This document shows positions 56,035 through 63,938 of a stretch of DNA of 64,000 nt, in pieces. The stretch's first letter is position 1. Every line of letters begins with the position of its first letter. Origin of the DNA: Nitrosopumilus sp. (lineage in GTDB: Archaea > Thermoproteota > Nitrososphaeria > Nitrososphaerales > Nitrosopumilaceae). The position numbers and the translations under genes are program-made. The notes below the pieces were generated by a model, which did no database searches, was not told where the DNA came from, and saw only the letters and a program-made list of their open reading frames with translations. Where the stretch lies: the NCBI RefSeq assembly GCF_025698945.1, contig NZ_JAILWM010000002.1, positions 1-64,000 on the forward strand, read 5' to 3'.

Positions 56035-56436
56035 TTAGTTTGGCCACATCTCCTTCCATGTTTTATAAAAAGCCCGAAGTGTTACATGATAAGCATCCAA
56101 CTTTGAAATGGAGTCTTTTTGTAATTTTTCTTGTATTTTAAATCCTAAATCTTGAAGAGATTTTTCAGTAGGATCAGATATTATTTTCTCATAATCTTCC
56201 TTAATAACAGGCATCAATTCAATATAATCAGTATCAATTTTTTTAATCCAAGAATGAATAAATTGTTTCGTAGTTTCTGGAGAGCTAGTTTTTGACTTTC
56301 TAATTACTTCAGAGTAAAGTCGTGTTAATTCAATAGATGAATTATGTACTACAGTAATTGCAGTCTGTAAAGTTTTCAAATTATGAAAATAATGACTTTT
56401 AAGATCAGACCAACTATCAGTAGAGTTTTTCAGCAT
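56035..56436 (-). CDS. Helical protein, possibly PhaE/phasin-like
   Basis: A 133-residue all-helical protein (HNLKTLQTAITVVHNSSIELTRLY, then ALRAFYKTWKEMW at the end). The composition and the terminal WKEMW recall PhaE, the partner of PhaC in polyhydroxyalkanoate synthesis, which some thaumarchaea have, but no phaC is here. A TAAGCTA motif lies 35 bp upstream of its start. Confidence 0.6.
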   Translation of the reverse strand: MLKNSTDSWSDLKSHYFHNLKTLQTAITVVHNSSIELTRLYSEVIRKSKTSSPETTKQFIHSWIKKIDTDYIELMPVIKEDYEKIISDPTEKSLQDLGFKIQEKLQKDSISKLDAYHVTLRAFYKTWKEMWPN

Positions 56437-56470
56437 GTGAATAATTAGTCATGATATTACTTAGATTGTT

Positions 56471-56557
56471 GTAAGCTAATTTTTCTAATTTAAGCAAGAT
56501 ATATGAAAAAATATCTACAATCAAAAACGCATAGCTTAAAATAAAAATTATAGCTTA
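56471..56557. promoter_or_regulatory. Three TAAGCTA/TAGCTTA motifs between divergent genes
   Basis: GTAAGCTAA at 56471, TAGCTTA at 56532 and TAGCTTA at 56551 (start-to-start 19 bp). They lie between the PhaE-like gene and the sodium symporter gene, upstream of both. An AGATAT/ATATCT inverted repeat separates them. Confidence 0.42.
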
Positions 56558-56615
56558 GAATATTCTATTTGTAATAAATTTTTATTTGTAATAATGCAAG
56601 TTTTCACTCAAAAAA

Positions 56616-57929
56616 ATGAGTAATGAAAATATAAAATCTGAAAAATGGGGTTCAGGGTTAGGTTTTGTACTTGCTTGTGTAGGATCTGCAGTAGGAATAG
56701 GAAACATTTGGAGATTTCCATACATAGTTGGAGAAAATGGAGGGGGTGCTTTTTTAATTCCATTTTTAATTATTGTTGCAAGTTTTGGTTTTCTTTTAAT
56801 GCTTTTAGAATTCGGGATTGGACGTAGATACAAACTGTCAATTGTATCAGCATTGGAAAATATTTCAAAAAAATTCAGATGGGGAGGCGTATTAATTGCA
56901 CTAGTCTCATTTGCAATGCTAAGTTATTATCTTGTAATATTAGGATGGATTCTTTCATTTTTTATTTCAAATTTAGGTCAATCGTTTCTAGAATTTGAAG
57001 AATTTACACAATCTTACTATCCAATAATTTCATTTATTGCAATTTCACTAGTTGTGTACATAATTGTTAATCGTGGAATTACATCAGGAATTGAAATTTT
57101 CAACAAAGTAGGGATTTTGTGCCTAATTGGAATAATCATACCATTAATGCTTTATGCTATTTCACTTCCTGGTGCAGACCAAGGAATATCATATTTTTTG
57201 GAACCAGACTTTACTAAGATAAATGAGCCTGAGATTTGGTCAATAGCTCTCGGTCAAGCATTTTTCTCCTTATCCCTAGGTTCTGGATCACTTTTGACAT
57301 ATGGGAGTTATCTACGTGGAAAACATTCTTTGATTAGATCATCGTCAATAATAATTGGGGCAAATACAGCAGTTTCCATAATTTCAGGATTGTTAATTTT
57401 TGCATTAGTGTTTTCTTTTGGAATGAGCCCTCAAGGTGGAATTCCTTTAATCTTTGAAGTTTTACCAAATATTTTTTCAAATATTAATTTTGGATTTTTT
57501 ATTGGTGCAATATTCTTCTTTTTGTTATTGATTGCGGGTTTAACATCTGCAGTAGGATTATTTCAAGTACCTAATGCATCTTTACAAGATGTATTCAAAA
57601 TATCAAATAAAAAATCAAGCAAGATCATAATTATAGGTATAATCATAATAGGTTTACCATCTGCATTAAGCTACAGTAGTACCAATTTGGAAATTTTTAA
57701 TACAAAATTCTTAGATGGTATGGATTATATTTTTGGGACATATGGAATTACATTATCTGAGTTGATTTTTGTGGTCATAGTTACATGGTTTGTAGACAAA
57801 AAGAAAATTCTTGAAAATATCAATGCATCATCAAGATTCAACATTCCACATCATGCAATTTCATTTATAAAATATGCCACACCAATTGTAATAATTTTAA
57901 TTTTAATTACAACAATTATTTCAAATTAG
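56616..57929 (+). CDS. Neurotransmitter:sodium symporter (NSS/SNF) family transporter
   Basis: A 437-residue membrane protein. WGSGLGFVLACVGSAVGIGNIWRFPYIVGENGGGAFLIPF is the TM1 signature including the sodium and substrate sites. About 11-12 helices follow, with the ALGQAFFSLSLGSGSLLTYGSYL stretch of TM6. The family imports amino acids with sodium; bacterial members with 11 helices are typical. Substrate unknown. Confidence 0.93.
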   Translation: MSNENIKSEKWGSGLGFVLACVGSAVGIGNIWRFPYIVGENGGGAFLIPFLIIVASFGFLLMLLEFGIGRRYKLSIVSALENISKKFRWGGVLIALVSFAMLSYYLVILGWILSFFISNLGQSFLEFEEFTQSYYPIISFIAISLVVYIIVNRGITSGIEIFNKVGILCLIGIIIPLMLYAISLPGADQGISYFLEPDFTKINEPEIWSIALGQAFFSLSLGSGSLLTYGSYLRGKHSLIRSSSIIIGANTAVSIISGLLIFALVFSFGMSPQGGIPLIFEVLPNIFSNINFGFFIGAIFFFLLLIAGLTSAVGLFQVPNASLQDVFKISNKKSSKIIIIGIIIIGLPSALSYSSTNLEIFNTKFLDGMDYIFGTYGITLSELIFVVIVTWFVDKKKILENINASSRFNIPHHAISFIKYATPIVIILILITTIISN

Positions 57930-57950
57930 ATTTTATAAAAATGTAAATTT

Positions 57951-58628
57951 TTAATTGAGACCTGCTCGTTTTTTCATCACAGACAATGGAATTCCACTTC
58001 CATGTCTTCCTGATTCCTTTGAGTGCTTTGATTTTGGTAATTTTTTATCAATTTTTGTGCCTAATTTTTTTGAAGTCTCTTTTACAATCATGACAGGAAT
58101 TCGTGAATTTTGTAATACATAATTGGAAATACTACCAAAAACCAATTCTTTTAAAACGCCTTTTCCAGAGGAACCCATAATTATTAGGTCGTGATGATAT
58201 TTTTTTGCAGTTTTAATTATTTCTTCAGCCTCATCACCTTTAACAATGATTTGTTTTGCGATGACATTTTTATTTTCACAGTATGTTTTGGCATAATTAA
58301 TAGAGGATTCAGCAGTGTCTTGTAATTCTTTGAGAACATCCTTAATCACAAGAGATCTCCCAAAATTTATTTCAGGAATAACTTGCATTACAGTAACAGA
58401 TGAGCCAAGGTGTTTAGTAAAATATATTGCAGCATCTAGTGCTCTAGTCGATTTTTTTGTCAAATCTACAGGTACAAGAATGCTAGATATACCATTTCTA
58501 ATGATTCGTTTTTCTTTTTTTGTGCATATACTGCATAATGGAAAGATAAGACTTGAGCCAACATCTAATTCACCAATAAATTTTCCACAATTTGAGCAGT
58601 CTATCTGTTCTTTATCATAAATATTCAT
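57951..58628 (-). CDS. Universal stress protein with N-terminal zinc ribbon
   Basis: A 225-residue protein. Residues 10-40 hold CSNCGKFIG and CSICTKKE, a zinc ribbon. Residues 48-185 form a Usp domain ending in MGSSGKGVLKELVFGSISNYVL, with the GxxG-N9-GS/T ATP-binding motif. The C-terminus is basic. Start has GGTGAG three bases upstream. Two TAAGCT motifs lie 58-84 bp upstream. Likely stress-induced. Confidence 0.88.
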   Translation of the reverse strand: MNIYDKEQIDCSNCGKFIGELDVGSSLIFPLCSICTKKEKRIIRNGISSILVPVDLTKKSTRALDAAIYFTKHLGSSVTVMQVIPEINFGRSLVIKDVLKELQDTAESSINYAKTYCENKNVIAKQIIVKGDEAEEIIKTAKKYHHDLIIMGSSGKGVLKELVFGSISNYVLQNSRIPVMIVKETSKKLGTKIDKKLPKSKHSKESGRHGSGIPLSVMKKRAGLN

Positions 58629-58685
58629 TTTCTCACCATTGTTTTCATCATGAATTTAATAAGACATAAGGCAAGATAATTTTTT

Positions 58686-58712
58686 GTAAGCTTGATTATG
58701 AAAAATAAGCTA
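58686..58712. promoter_or_regulatory. Paired TAAGCT motifs upstream of the Usp gene
   Basis: GTAAGCTT (58686) and TAAGCTA (58706) lie about 20 bp apart, two helical turns, next to an A/T-rich TATA-like stretch of the Usp gene promoter. Same motif as at 54150 and 56532. Confidence 0.42.
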
Positions 58713-58722
58713 GCGATATAGA

Positions 58723-58887
58723 TTATTGTAATAGTTCATCTAGTTTTCCTTTTTTTATCATGTTTAAAACGAACATCTCTATTTTAGTCATGTTACATCT
58801 AGGAAAATGTTTTTCCATTCCATTTTGATTTTTGACAACAATTACATCATCAAAAACATGAATGGAAAGATGACTGTTATCGTACAT
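58723..58887 (-). CDS. Small protein (54 residues) overlapping Lrp RAM gene
   Basis: ATG 58887 to TAA 58723. It reads SHLSIHVFDDVIVVKNQNG then KIEMFVLNMIKKGKLDELL: short beta then helix. It overlaps the end of the RAM gene by 11 bp in the same direction, so it is translated with it. Unrecognised family, but composition and coupling suggest a real gene. Confidence 0.62.
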   Translation of the reverse strand: MYDNSHLSIHVFDDVIVVKNQNGMEKHFPRCNMTKIEMFVLNMIKKGKLDELLQ

Positions 58888-59134
58888 GAGGATTCGATAT
58901 TACTGGTGGCGAGGAATAGAGGGGAAGCACGCTAATAACATCATCAAGCGGACGTATACTTGATACTATGAGTTGCATGACATTATCAGAAGTCATTTTG
59001 TCAGTTTTTACGACACAGTCAAACGATCCAAACACGGGAATTGCTTCCTTTACTCCATCTAAATGACGAAGTTTTTCTGCTACAATCTGATTTTTGTGAA
59101 TCGTGCAAGAAAGCAACAGAAAGGAATGATCCAT
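58877..59134 (-). CDS. Stand-alone Lrp/AsnC ligand-binding (RAM) domain protein
   Basis: An 85-residue protein that matches only the effector domain of Lrp regulators (KLRHLDGVKEAIPVFGSFDCVVKTDKMTSDNVMQLIVSSIRPLDDVISVLPL). No DNA-binding domain. Such proteins can bind amino acids and mix with full Lrp proteins. Overlaps the 54-residue gene. TAAGCTTA lies 37 bp upstream of its start. Confidence 0.88.
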   Translation of the reverse strand: MDHSFLLLSCTIHKNQIVAEKLRHLDGVKEAIPVFGSFDCVVKTDKMTSDNVMQLIVSSIRPLDDVISVLPLYSSPPVISNPHVR

Positions 59135-59169
59135 AATCTAGGATAACAGAAAATAGTTTTTATTATTTT

Positions 59170-59178
59170 GTAAGCTTA
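59170..59178. promoter_or_regulatory. TAAGCTTA palindrome upstream of RAM gene
   Basis: GTAAGCTTA contains the 8-bp palindrome TAAGCTTA, at about -37 from the ATG of the RAM gene, close to the expected TATA position. Confidence 0.38.
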
Positions 59179-59240
59179 TTACTTTAAAATAAATAAATTA
59201 TTTTATAATATTTTATATCTTTTTTTCACTAATTTACAAT

Positions 59241-59321
59241 ATGACGAAAAATAGAGATCTTGAAGATTATGAAAGAAAAAGATTGGAGAAGTGGCGTTTT
59301 GGTAGGAAGAATTTTTCCTGA
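59241..59321 (+). CDS. Possible 26-residue peptide
   Basis: ATG to TGA open frame of charged residues (LEDYERKRLEKWRFGRKN). Possible small protein; support is weak. With the next open frame, it is all I see in the 389-bp gap 59135-59523. Confidence 0.25.
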   Translation: MTKNRDLEDYERKRLEKWRFGRKNFS

Positions 59322-59380
59322 ATAAATAATACAATAAAGATTTTAACACCTATATTGTTTTTTGATAAAAATTTAGAATT

Positions 59381-59485
59381 ATGATTATGAGTATTAAATC
59401 AGGATTAAAAATTGTTCGACGTAGTATAGTATTATTCTTACCATCATATCTACATCAACATGGAGAGAAGTTACAGAAATTCTAG
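59381..59485 (+). CDS. Possible 34-residue peptide
   Basis: ATG to TAG open frame, basic with one hydrophobic run (KSGLKIVRRSIVLFLPSYL). Could be a small membrane or RNA-binding peptide, or chance. Confidence 0.22.
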   Translation: MIMSIKSGLKIVRRSIVLFLPSYLHQHGEKLQKF

Positions 59486-59492
59486 ATAAACC

Positions 59493-59522
59493 ATTACATT
59501 GAAGAATATTTCTTAATGTAAT
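59493..59522 (-). repeat. Inverted repeat after the TFB gene
   Basis: ATTACATT and AATGTAAT are exact complements, with AAGAA/TTCTT pairing inside after a one-base bulge. It begins one base past the TFB stop and could help end transcription, though no T run follows. Confidence 0.4.
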
Positions 59523-59523
59523 T

Positions 59524-60417
59524 TCAAATTAATTTTTTGAGTGTCTTACATCGATTTCTTACAGTAACTTCTGTTATTCCTGCTGCATCAGCAATTTCTT
59601 TTTGAGTTCTATTCTCTTCTAAATTAATACTTGCAAGGTACAAAGCCGATGCAGCAACACCCATCGGATGTTTTCCAGCCAACAAGTTTTGTTTTTTTGC
59701 TTTTTTTAGAATATTAATGGCAAATCGCTTAGTTTTTTCAGAAATTTCAGCATTGCTTGCAATTTTTGAAATACACAAAACTGAATCAACTACAGGCACT
59801 TTAAGCTCAAGCTCTTTGAAAATAAGCCTATAACTAGCCGTAATTTCTTTGAGTTTTATCCCCATGGAGGTAGCAACTTCACGAATTGTTCTAGGAGTCT
59901 CAGATTCACGGCATGCAGCATAAAGAGATGCAGCAGCAATGGCAGATATTGAACGGCCTCTAATGAGTTTTTTTTCTAGGGCTTTTCTATAAACATAAGA
60001 TGCTTTTTCAATTACAGCATTAGGCAACGATAATTTTTCTTTTACCTTTAGCATTTCAGAAAGTGCAAATTGAAGATTACTTTCATCATGTCTTTTAATA
60101 CTGCTTCTAGAATCCCATTTTCTGAGTCTTTTCATAGAGGATTTCATTGGTGTGGATAAGAGATTTCCCGCAGAGTCTTTATCAAAAGGATTGATCATTG
60201 TTCTAAGACCACGATCATGTTTTGCTAATGATATTTTTCCACCTGTGTGAGATTTGTTTGTAGGAGAATTTGCAAATGTTCTTTCAGCTCTTCGATCATT
60301 TACTCTTTCCTCAATTACCATCCCACAATTTGAACAAAATATTTCATGTGACTCTACATCTGTGACAACAGAATTTTTTCCACATCTTTGACAAACGGTT
60401 TCTTGTAAACTCATCAT
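59524..60417 (-). CDS. tfb: Transcription initiation factor IIB (TFB)
   Basis: A 297-residue TFB. Zinc ribbon CQRCGKNS and CSNCGMVI (residues 8-32), B-reader region, then two cyclin repeats (AIAAASLYAACRESETPRTIREVA and GVAASALYLASINLEENRTQKEIADAAGITEVTVRNRCKTL) with the BRE-reading HTH in the second. It recruits RNA polymerase to TBP-bound promoters. Thaumarchaea have several TFBs; this may be one of many. Confidence 0.96.
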   Translation of the reverse strand: MMSLQETVCQRCGKNSVVTDVESHEIFCSNCGMVIEERVNDRRAERTFANSPTNKSHTGGKISLAKHDRGLRTMINPFDKDSAGNLLSTPMKSSMKRLRKWDSRSSIKRHDESNLQFALSEMLKVKEKLSLPNAVIEKASYVYRKALEKKLIRGRSISAIAAASLYAACRESETPRTIREVATSMGIKLKEITASYRLIFKELELKVPVVDSVLCISKIASNAEISEKTKRFAINILKKAKKQNLLAGKHPMGVAASALYLASINLEENRTQKEIADAAGITEVTVRNRCKTLKKLI

Positions 60418-60707
60418 AACAAAATATTCGTTATCAGAATCCCAGATATTTGTTTAAAAAGATATTTTTGAAATTACAATTACAAATACTAGAATTATTT
60501 TTTTGATCATTTAACACTGTCATGTTGTCAGAATATTATCATTTCACATTTTATAAAACTATCTAATATTTTTTAATTATAAAATGATACGTGTGATTTT
60601 GTAATGTAAAGATAAATGCAATTGGTTTCATACAAGTAAAATTATCATTCATAATTAGTTCAAATTAATGAAAACTACTATAAAGGATAACTACATAGTT
60701 ATTTGCC

Positions 60708-60863
60708 ATGATGAATGCACCATCCAAACAATCATCGGGAGACGAAAATTGTCCAATGTGTAGAAGACCAAAAGGTAAGCATACCGATGAAGAGCTTCTT
60801 GCATGTTCAAGAAAATTGCAAGAATTTAGTAAAAATACCACAGGCGGAGCAGGAATAGATTAA
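60708..60863 (+). CDS. Small Cys-containing protein (51 residues)
   Basis: ATG ATG start (60708 or 60711). NCPMCRRPKGKHTDEELLACSRKLQEF has a CxxC and a later Cys, like a small zinc knuckle. Alone in the gap between tfb and the MscS-like operon; the 290 bp before it contain no other gene. Moderate support. Confidence 0.5.
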   Translation: MMNAPSKQSSGDENCPMCRRPKGKHTDEELLACSRKLQEFSKNTTGGAGID

Positions 60864-60977
60864 ATAAAATTTATGATGCAGATTCCATAGTGGAAAAAAC
60901 CTAATCATTGTAATTTCTGTGAGCGTAGTAATAGGAGTTGTAATGACATTAGTAATTAGATTTTTTTCACTATCAGA

Positions 60978-61436
60978 CTAATGTTTTGGAAAAACTAACA
61001 CCATTTCCTCACTGAATTTATGATTAGGAATAATCATCTTAATCCCATCTTCAGTCACTGCAATTGTTTTTGTTAAATGCAATCCCATAATTTTTGCCTT
61101 TACATAATCAAATTCAATAGTGTCACCAACGTTGATTTGGGAATTTAGAAATATGCTAATTCCAGAAATTGCATTTTTTAATTGATTTTGAAGCGCTATT
61201 CCAAGCACCACTGCTGCAGCACCTATTGATGCAATTACCTCTAATGCAAGATTAAACAATCCAAAGGACGTACCTAAGTAAATTAACTCTCCAACAATGA
61301 TTCCAATAGATACCATCCCTAGAAGTTTATCAGATCCTTGCAGATCTTGTAATTTTTTATTAATTATCTGTCTAGAAATAAAATAAAAAATAATTGTGAT
61401 TATTACAGACAGAAAACCATAAAATAATTCGGACAT
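60978..61436 (-). CDS. MscS-like mechanosensitive channel domain protein, paralogue of 39757
   Basis: A 152-residue membrane protein with three helices and ALQNQLKNAISGISIFLNSQINVGDTIEFDYVKAKIMGLHLTKTIAV, the MscS pore and beta domain. Same length and plan as the 39757 protein. It is 6 bp downstream of a 78-residue gene, so co-transcribed. Confidence 0.83.
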   Translation of the reverse strand: MSELFYGFLSVIITIIFYFISRQIINKKLQDLQGSDKLLGMVSIGIIVGELIYLGTSFGLFNLALEVIASIGAAAVVLGIALQNQLKNAISGISIFLNSQINVGDTIEFDYVKAKIMGLHLTKTIAVTEDGIKMIIPNHKFSEEMVLVFPKH

Positions 61437-61442
61437 TTGCAG

Positions 61443-61679
61443 CTACAGTAAATCCTGATCATAGTATTGGATTAAATCTCCTTTTATGAAAACGTCTGCT
61501 CCTTTTTTAAAAGAAAGAGTTTCAGTCAAACCTCCCTGTAAAGTTAATGTTATCGAAGAACCATTTTCTTTAGATCTGAAATTCTGACTTTTGTCTTTTT
61601 GTTTCCAACTACCTTTTAGTTTGCATGTACTGAATATTTTATCTTGTTTTACACGCATATTCATTTGTTGTTTAATCAT
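61443..61679 (-). CDS. Small beta-rich protein, unknown
   Basis: A 78-residue protein (NGSSITLTLQGGLTETLSFKKGADVFIKGDLIQYYDQDLL) that may fold as an OB-like barrel. Not recognised. First gene of an operon with the MscS-like gene. Confidence 0.6.
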   Translation of the reverse strand: MIKQQMNMRVKQDKIFSTCKLKGSWKQKDKSQNFRSKENGSSITLTLQGGLTETLSFKKGADVFIKGDLIQYYDQDLL

Positions 61680-62016
61680 TAGAAATTCATCTCAACAAAT
61701 ATAATATTTTTAAATCTAGAATGTTAGAAACTTTAGAAAGTGTTTTATTTTTAATCATGTGCAAATTTCGCTTAAAACATTAATTAATTCATTTAATCAA
61801 CATAGCTGAATTTTACTATTTCAGCTTAAGGTCTCCAACAATAACGATTACATCATATTGAAATTAATTACACAACAAATATTGAAAATTCCAAAGATTT
61901 TATCATGTTCTGATCTAATTTTGTAAATTGTTTGGCCATATAGCATTATAATAATGAAGATTATCCAGTATTCTAATTAATGTAAATGCTGTTTAAAAAA
62001 TTCAAATCATTCTTTC
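61680..62016. other. Gene-free gap with one inverted repeat
   Basis: In 337 bp I see no gene. AGCTGAA (61804-61810) and TTCAGCT (61820-61826) are exact complements separated by 9 bp, 125 bp upstream of the gene starting at 61679. The right arm is followed by TAAGG, so the TAGCTTA-like half-site recurs loosely. Confidence 0.5.
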
Positions 62017-62595
62017 TTACGAGGAATAGAGTTTCTGTAAAAGTTTGGTCAAATCAATTCCAATACTTTTCACTTTTTCTTCTTGTTTAGGATCTTTTAG
62101 AGAATTGTCAGGATTAAAGACTTCGTGAGCTTTTGATACTGCGATTTGATTTGGAATTACTAAAACTCCCATATTTTCAAGAATTGCTCTAACATGAACC
62201 AAACCTCTCAACCCACCTAAACCTCCAGGAGATGCACTCATCAATCCTGCAACTTTATCTTTGTAGCAGGATAACTGATGCTCATCATCACCTTGTCTAG
62301 ATGTCCAATCTATTGTATTTTTTAAAACTCCAGAAATTGAGCTGTTATATTCAGGAGATGAAATTAAAAATCCCTGATGAGACGACATGAGTTCTTTTAA
62401 TCTATTTGCATTAGATGGTATTCCTTCATTTTTTTCCAAATCCTCATCAAACAGAGGCAAAGGGTAATCTCGAAGATCAATCACAGTTACATCTGCTCCT
62501 GATTCATTTGCTCCTTGAGCAGCAACTTTGACTAGTTTTTTGTTAAATGAATCAGTACGAGTACTTCCAGCAAAAGCGAGGATCTTTGGTTTCAT
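62017..62595 (-). CDS. NADPH-dependent FMN reductase-family flavoprotein
   Basis: A 192-residue flavodoxin-like protein. FAGSTRTDSFNKKLV binds FMN phosphate, and SPEYNSSISGVLKNTIDW is the family signature. ArsH/quinone or azo reductases share it. It probably reduces quinones or flavins with NADPH. Single gene. Confidence 0.9.
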   Translation of the reverse strand: MKPKILAFAGSTRTDSFNKKLVKVAAQGANESGADVTVIDLRDYPLPLFDEDLEKNEGIPSNANRLKELMSSHQGFLISSPEYNSSISGVLKNTIDWTSRQGDDEHQLSCYKDKVAGLMSASPGGLGGLRGLVHVRAILENMGVLVIPNQIAVSKAHEVFNPDNSLKDPKQEEKVKSIGIDLTKLLQKLYSS

Positions 62596-62656
62596 TTTCT
62601 CTTCTCAATAGAGAGTCATAAATGGTTCTAATTATCTATTTTTGAAAGATAAAAAA

Positions 62657-63028
62657 TCATTCTTTAATTTCAAACCCTTTTTCTTTGAGATCATTTCGAA
62701 TGTCTTGCTTGATTTGATCAAGTTCTGTTTTTGGAATATCAAAACTAATCATCTTTCGAATTTGGTTTAACATTACTCGACCATCCTGGTCATCAGTTAA
62801 TTTTTGCCCTGACTCTTCAAATGTATAATATGCCTTCATGATTTCTAAGCGTTGATCTAGATCATTTCTATCCGAGTTATTCATCCAATCATCTATCATC
62901 AATCTAAGATCTTGCTGAGTAACAGGAGGAATTGGCTTAGAATCATATGAATACAAACCCACCACTAAAATCAAAATACTGATTCCAACTACAGAAATGA
63001 TAGGAATGAATCTATTCAAGACATTCAC
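62657..63028 (-). CDS. Membrane-anchored small protein, unknown
   Basis: About 123 residues from GTG 63028 (TTG 63040 is an alternative). One membrane helix (IISVVGISILILVVGLYSY), then a hydrophilic helical domain (LRLMIDDWMNNSDRNDLDQRLEIM). It overlaps the end of the Kazal-domain gene by 17 bp in the same direction, so it may be its partner. Confidence 0.68.
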   Translation of the reverse strand: MNVLNRFIPIISVVGISILILVVGLYSYDSKPIPPVTQQDLRLMIDDWMNNSDRNDLDQRLEIMKAYYTFEESGQKLTDDQDGRVMLNQIRKMISFDIPKTELDQIKQDIRNDLKEKGFEIKE

Positions 63029-63755
63029 CAGTATGATCAATTGTAATGTGTTGAGAATTAATCATGCATTTGTTGCCGTATGTTATTCCATCAATTCCAC
63101 AAACAGGTGCATATTCTAGGGTACATGCAAAAACTGGAAAACTCTTCTGCCAGCCTCTCTCAACCAGATTCTCCATTGCATGATTGCTAACACATGCAGG
63201 AGACCCATCATGAGATTTGAAGATAAGATTCAAGTTTTCTGCACATATAACATCAGATGCTGCAATTCCTGCATTTCCTTGAAGCGATGGTCTAAGGTAG
63301 GGTTGTTTCATTCCATCCATAATGCATACCTTACCAGGATATATTCCAGGTCCACATCGGTCATTTAGAACACAAATTTCACCTAGGGAAATAAACCCTG
63401 GAGCACACAAGTTATTGTATGGAATATGTTTAGAGTATGATTTTTGGTCAAGAATTTCTATCTGAGTGTATTTTTTACTTGAAGAGTCTGCAGGTGGATT
63501 ATTTACATCGGTGATTTTGACAGATATAGTGTAAGATTTTCCTTGGACATAATCAAATCCTTCAATTGAATTATAGAAATTCTGCCATCGAGAATCTTCA
63601 TCTTCTCTGACTTGCATGCACTTTTGGGGTGCAACACCAACACAATCAACCAGATTAGGACTTATGAATAATATTTTTGTCTCATCTGCAAAAGAATATT
63701 GTAACACTGTAAAACTCAAGAAAAACAATACAATGACTGTTAAGAAAACTTTCAT
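63012..63755 (-). CDS. Secreted Kazal-domain protein
   Basis: A 247-residue exported protein. Signal peptide at residues 1-24 (FLTVIVLFFLSFTVLQYSFA). A Cys-rich middle region (CAPGFISLGEICVLNDRC) precedes a C-terminal Kazal domain (CTLEYAPVCGIDGITYGNKC, with the VCGxDGxTYxNxC core). Kazal domains inhibit serine proteases and are usually eukaryotic or bacterial. Downstream membrane gene overlaps it. Confidence 0.85.
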   Translation of the reverse strand: MKVFLTVIVLFFLSFTVLQYSFADETKILFISPNLVDCVGVAPQKCMQVREDEDSRWQNFYNSIEGFDYVQGKSYTISVKITDVNNPPADSSSKKYTQIEILDQKSYSKHIPYNNLCAPGFISLGEICVLNDRCGPGIYPGKVCIMDGMKQPYLRPSLQGNAGIAASDVICAENLNLIFKSHDGSPACVSNHAMENLVERGWQKSFPVFACTLEYAPVCGIDGITYGNKCMINSQHITIDHTGECLE

Positions 63756-63823
63756 AACATTTCTACAAAATTATTCTTTAAAGCCTTTGATGAAAATGAA
63801 ATTTTACTGATAATGGAGTAATA

Positions 63824-63938
63824 GCGAGAACATTGTGAAAAAAGTTCACAAATTTGTTCTGGTCTAGGGAAACATTGTTCTCGCATGCATTTGATAGATA
63901 ATTAATTATCATATATGATAGTAAGCTAATAAGCTTAC
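63824..63938. repeat. Cluster of nested inverted repeats near the window edge
   Basis: Long arms GCGAGAACATTGT (63824-63836) and ACATTGTTCTCGC (63872-63884) pair at 12 of 13 positions. Inside, TTGTGAA/TTCACAA (63833-63839/63845-63851) forms a 7-bp hairpin. Further on, TATCATATATGATA (63907-63920) is a perfect 14-bp palindrome, and GTAAGCT-AATA-AGCTTAC (63921-63938) a perfect hairpin carrying the TAAGCT motif. Upstream of the Kazal gene; the other neighbour is beyond the window. Confidence 0.5.
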
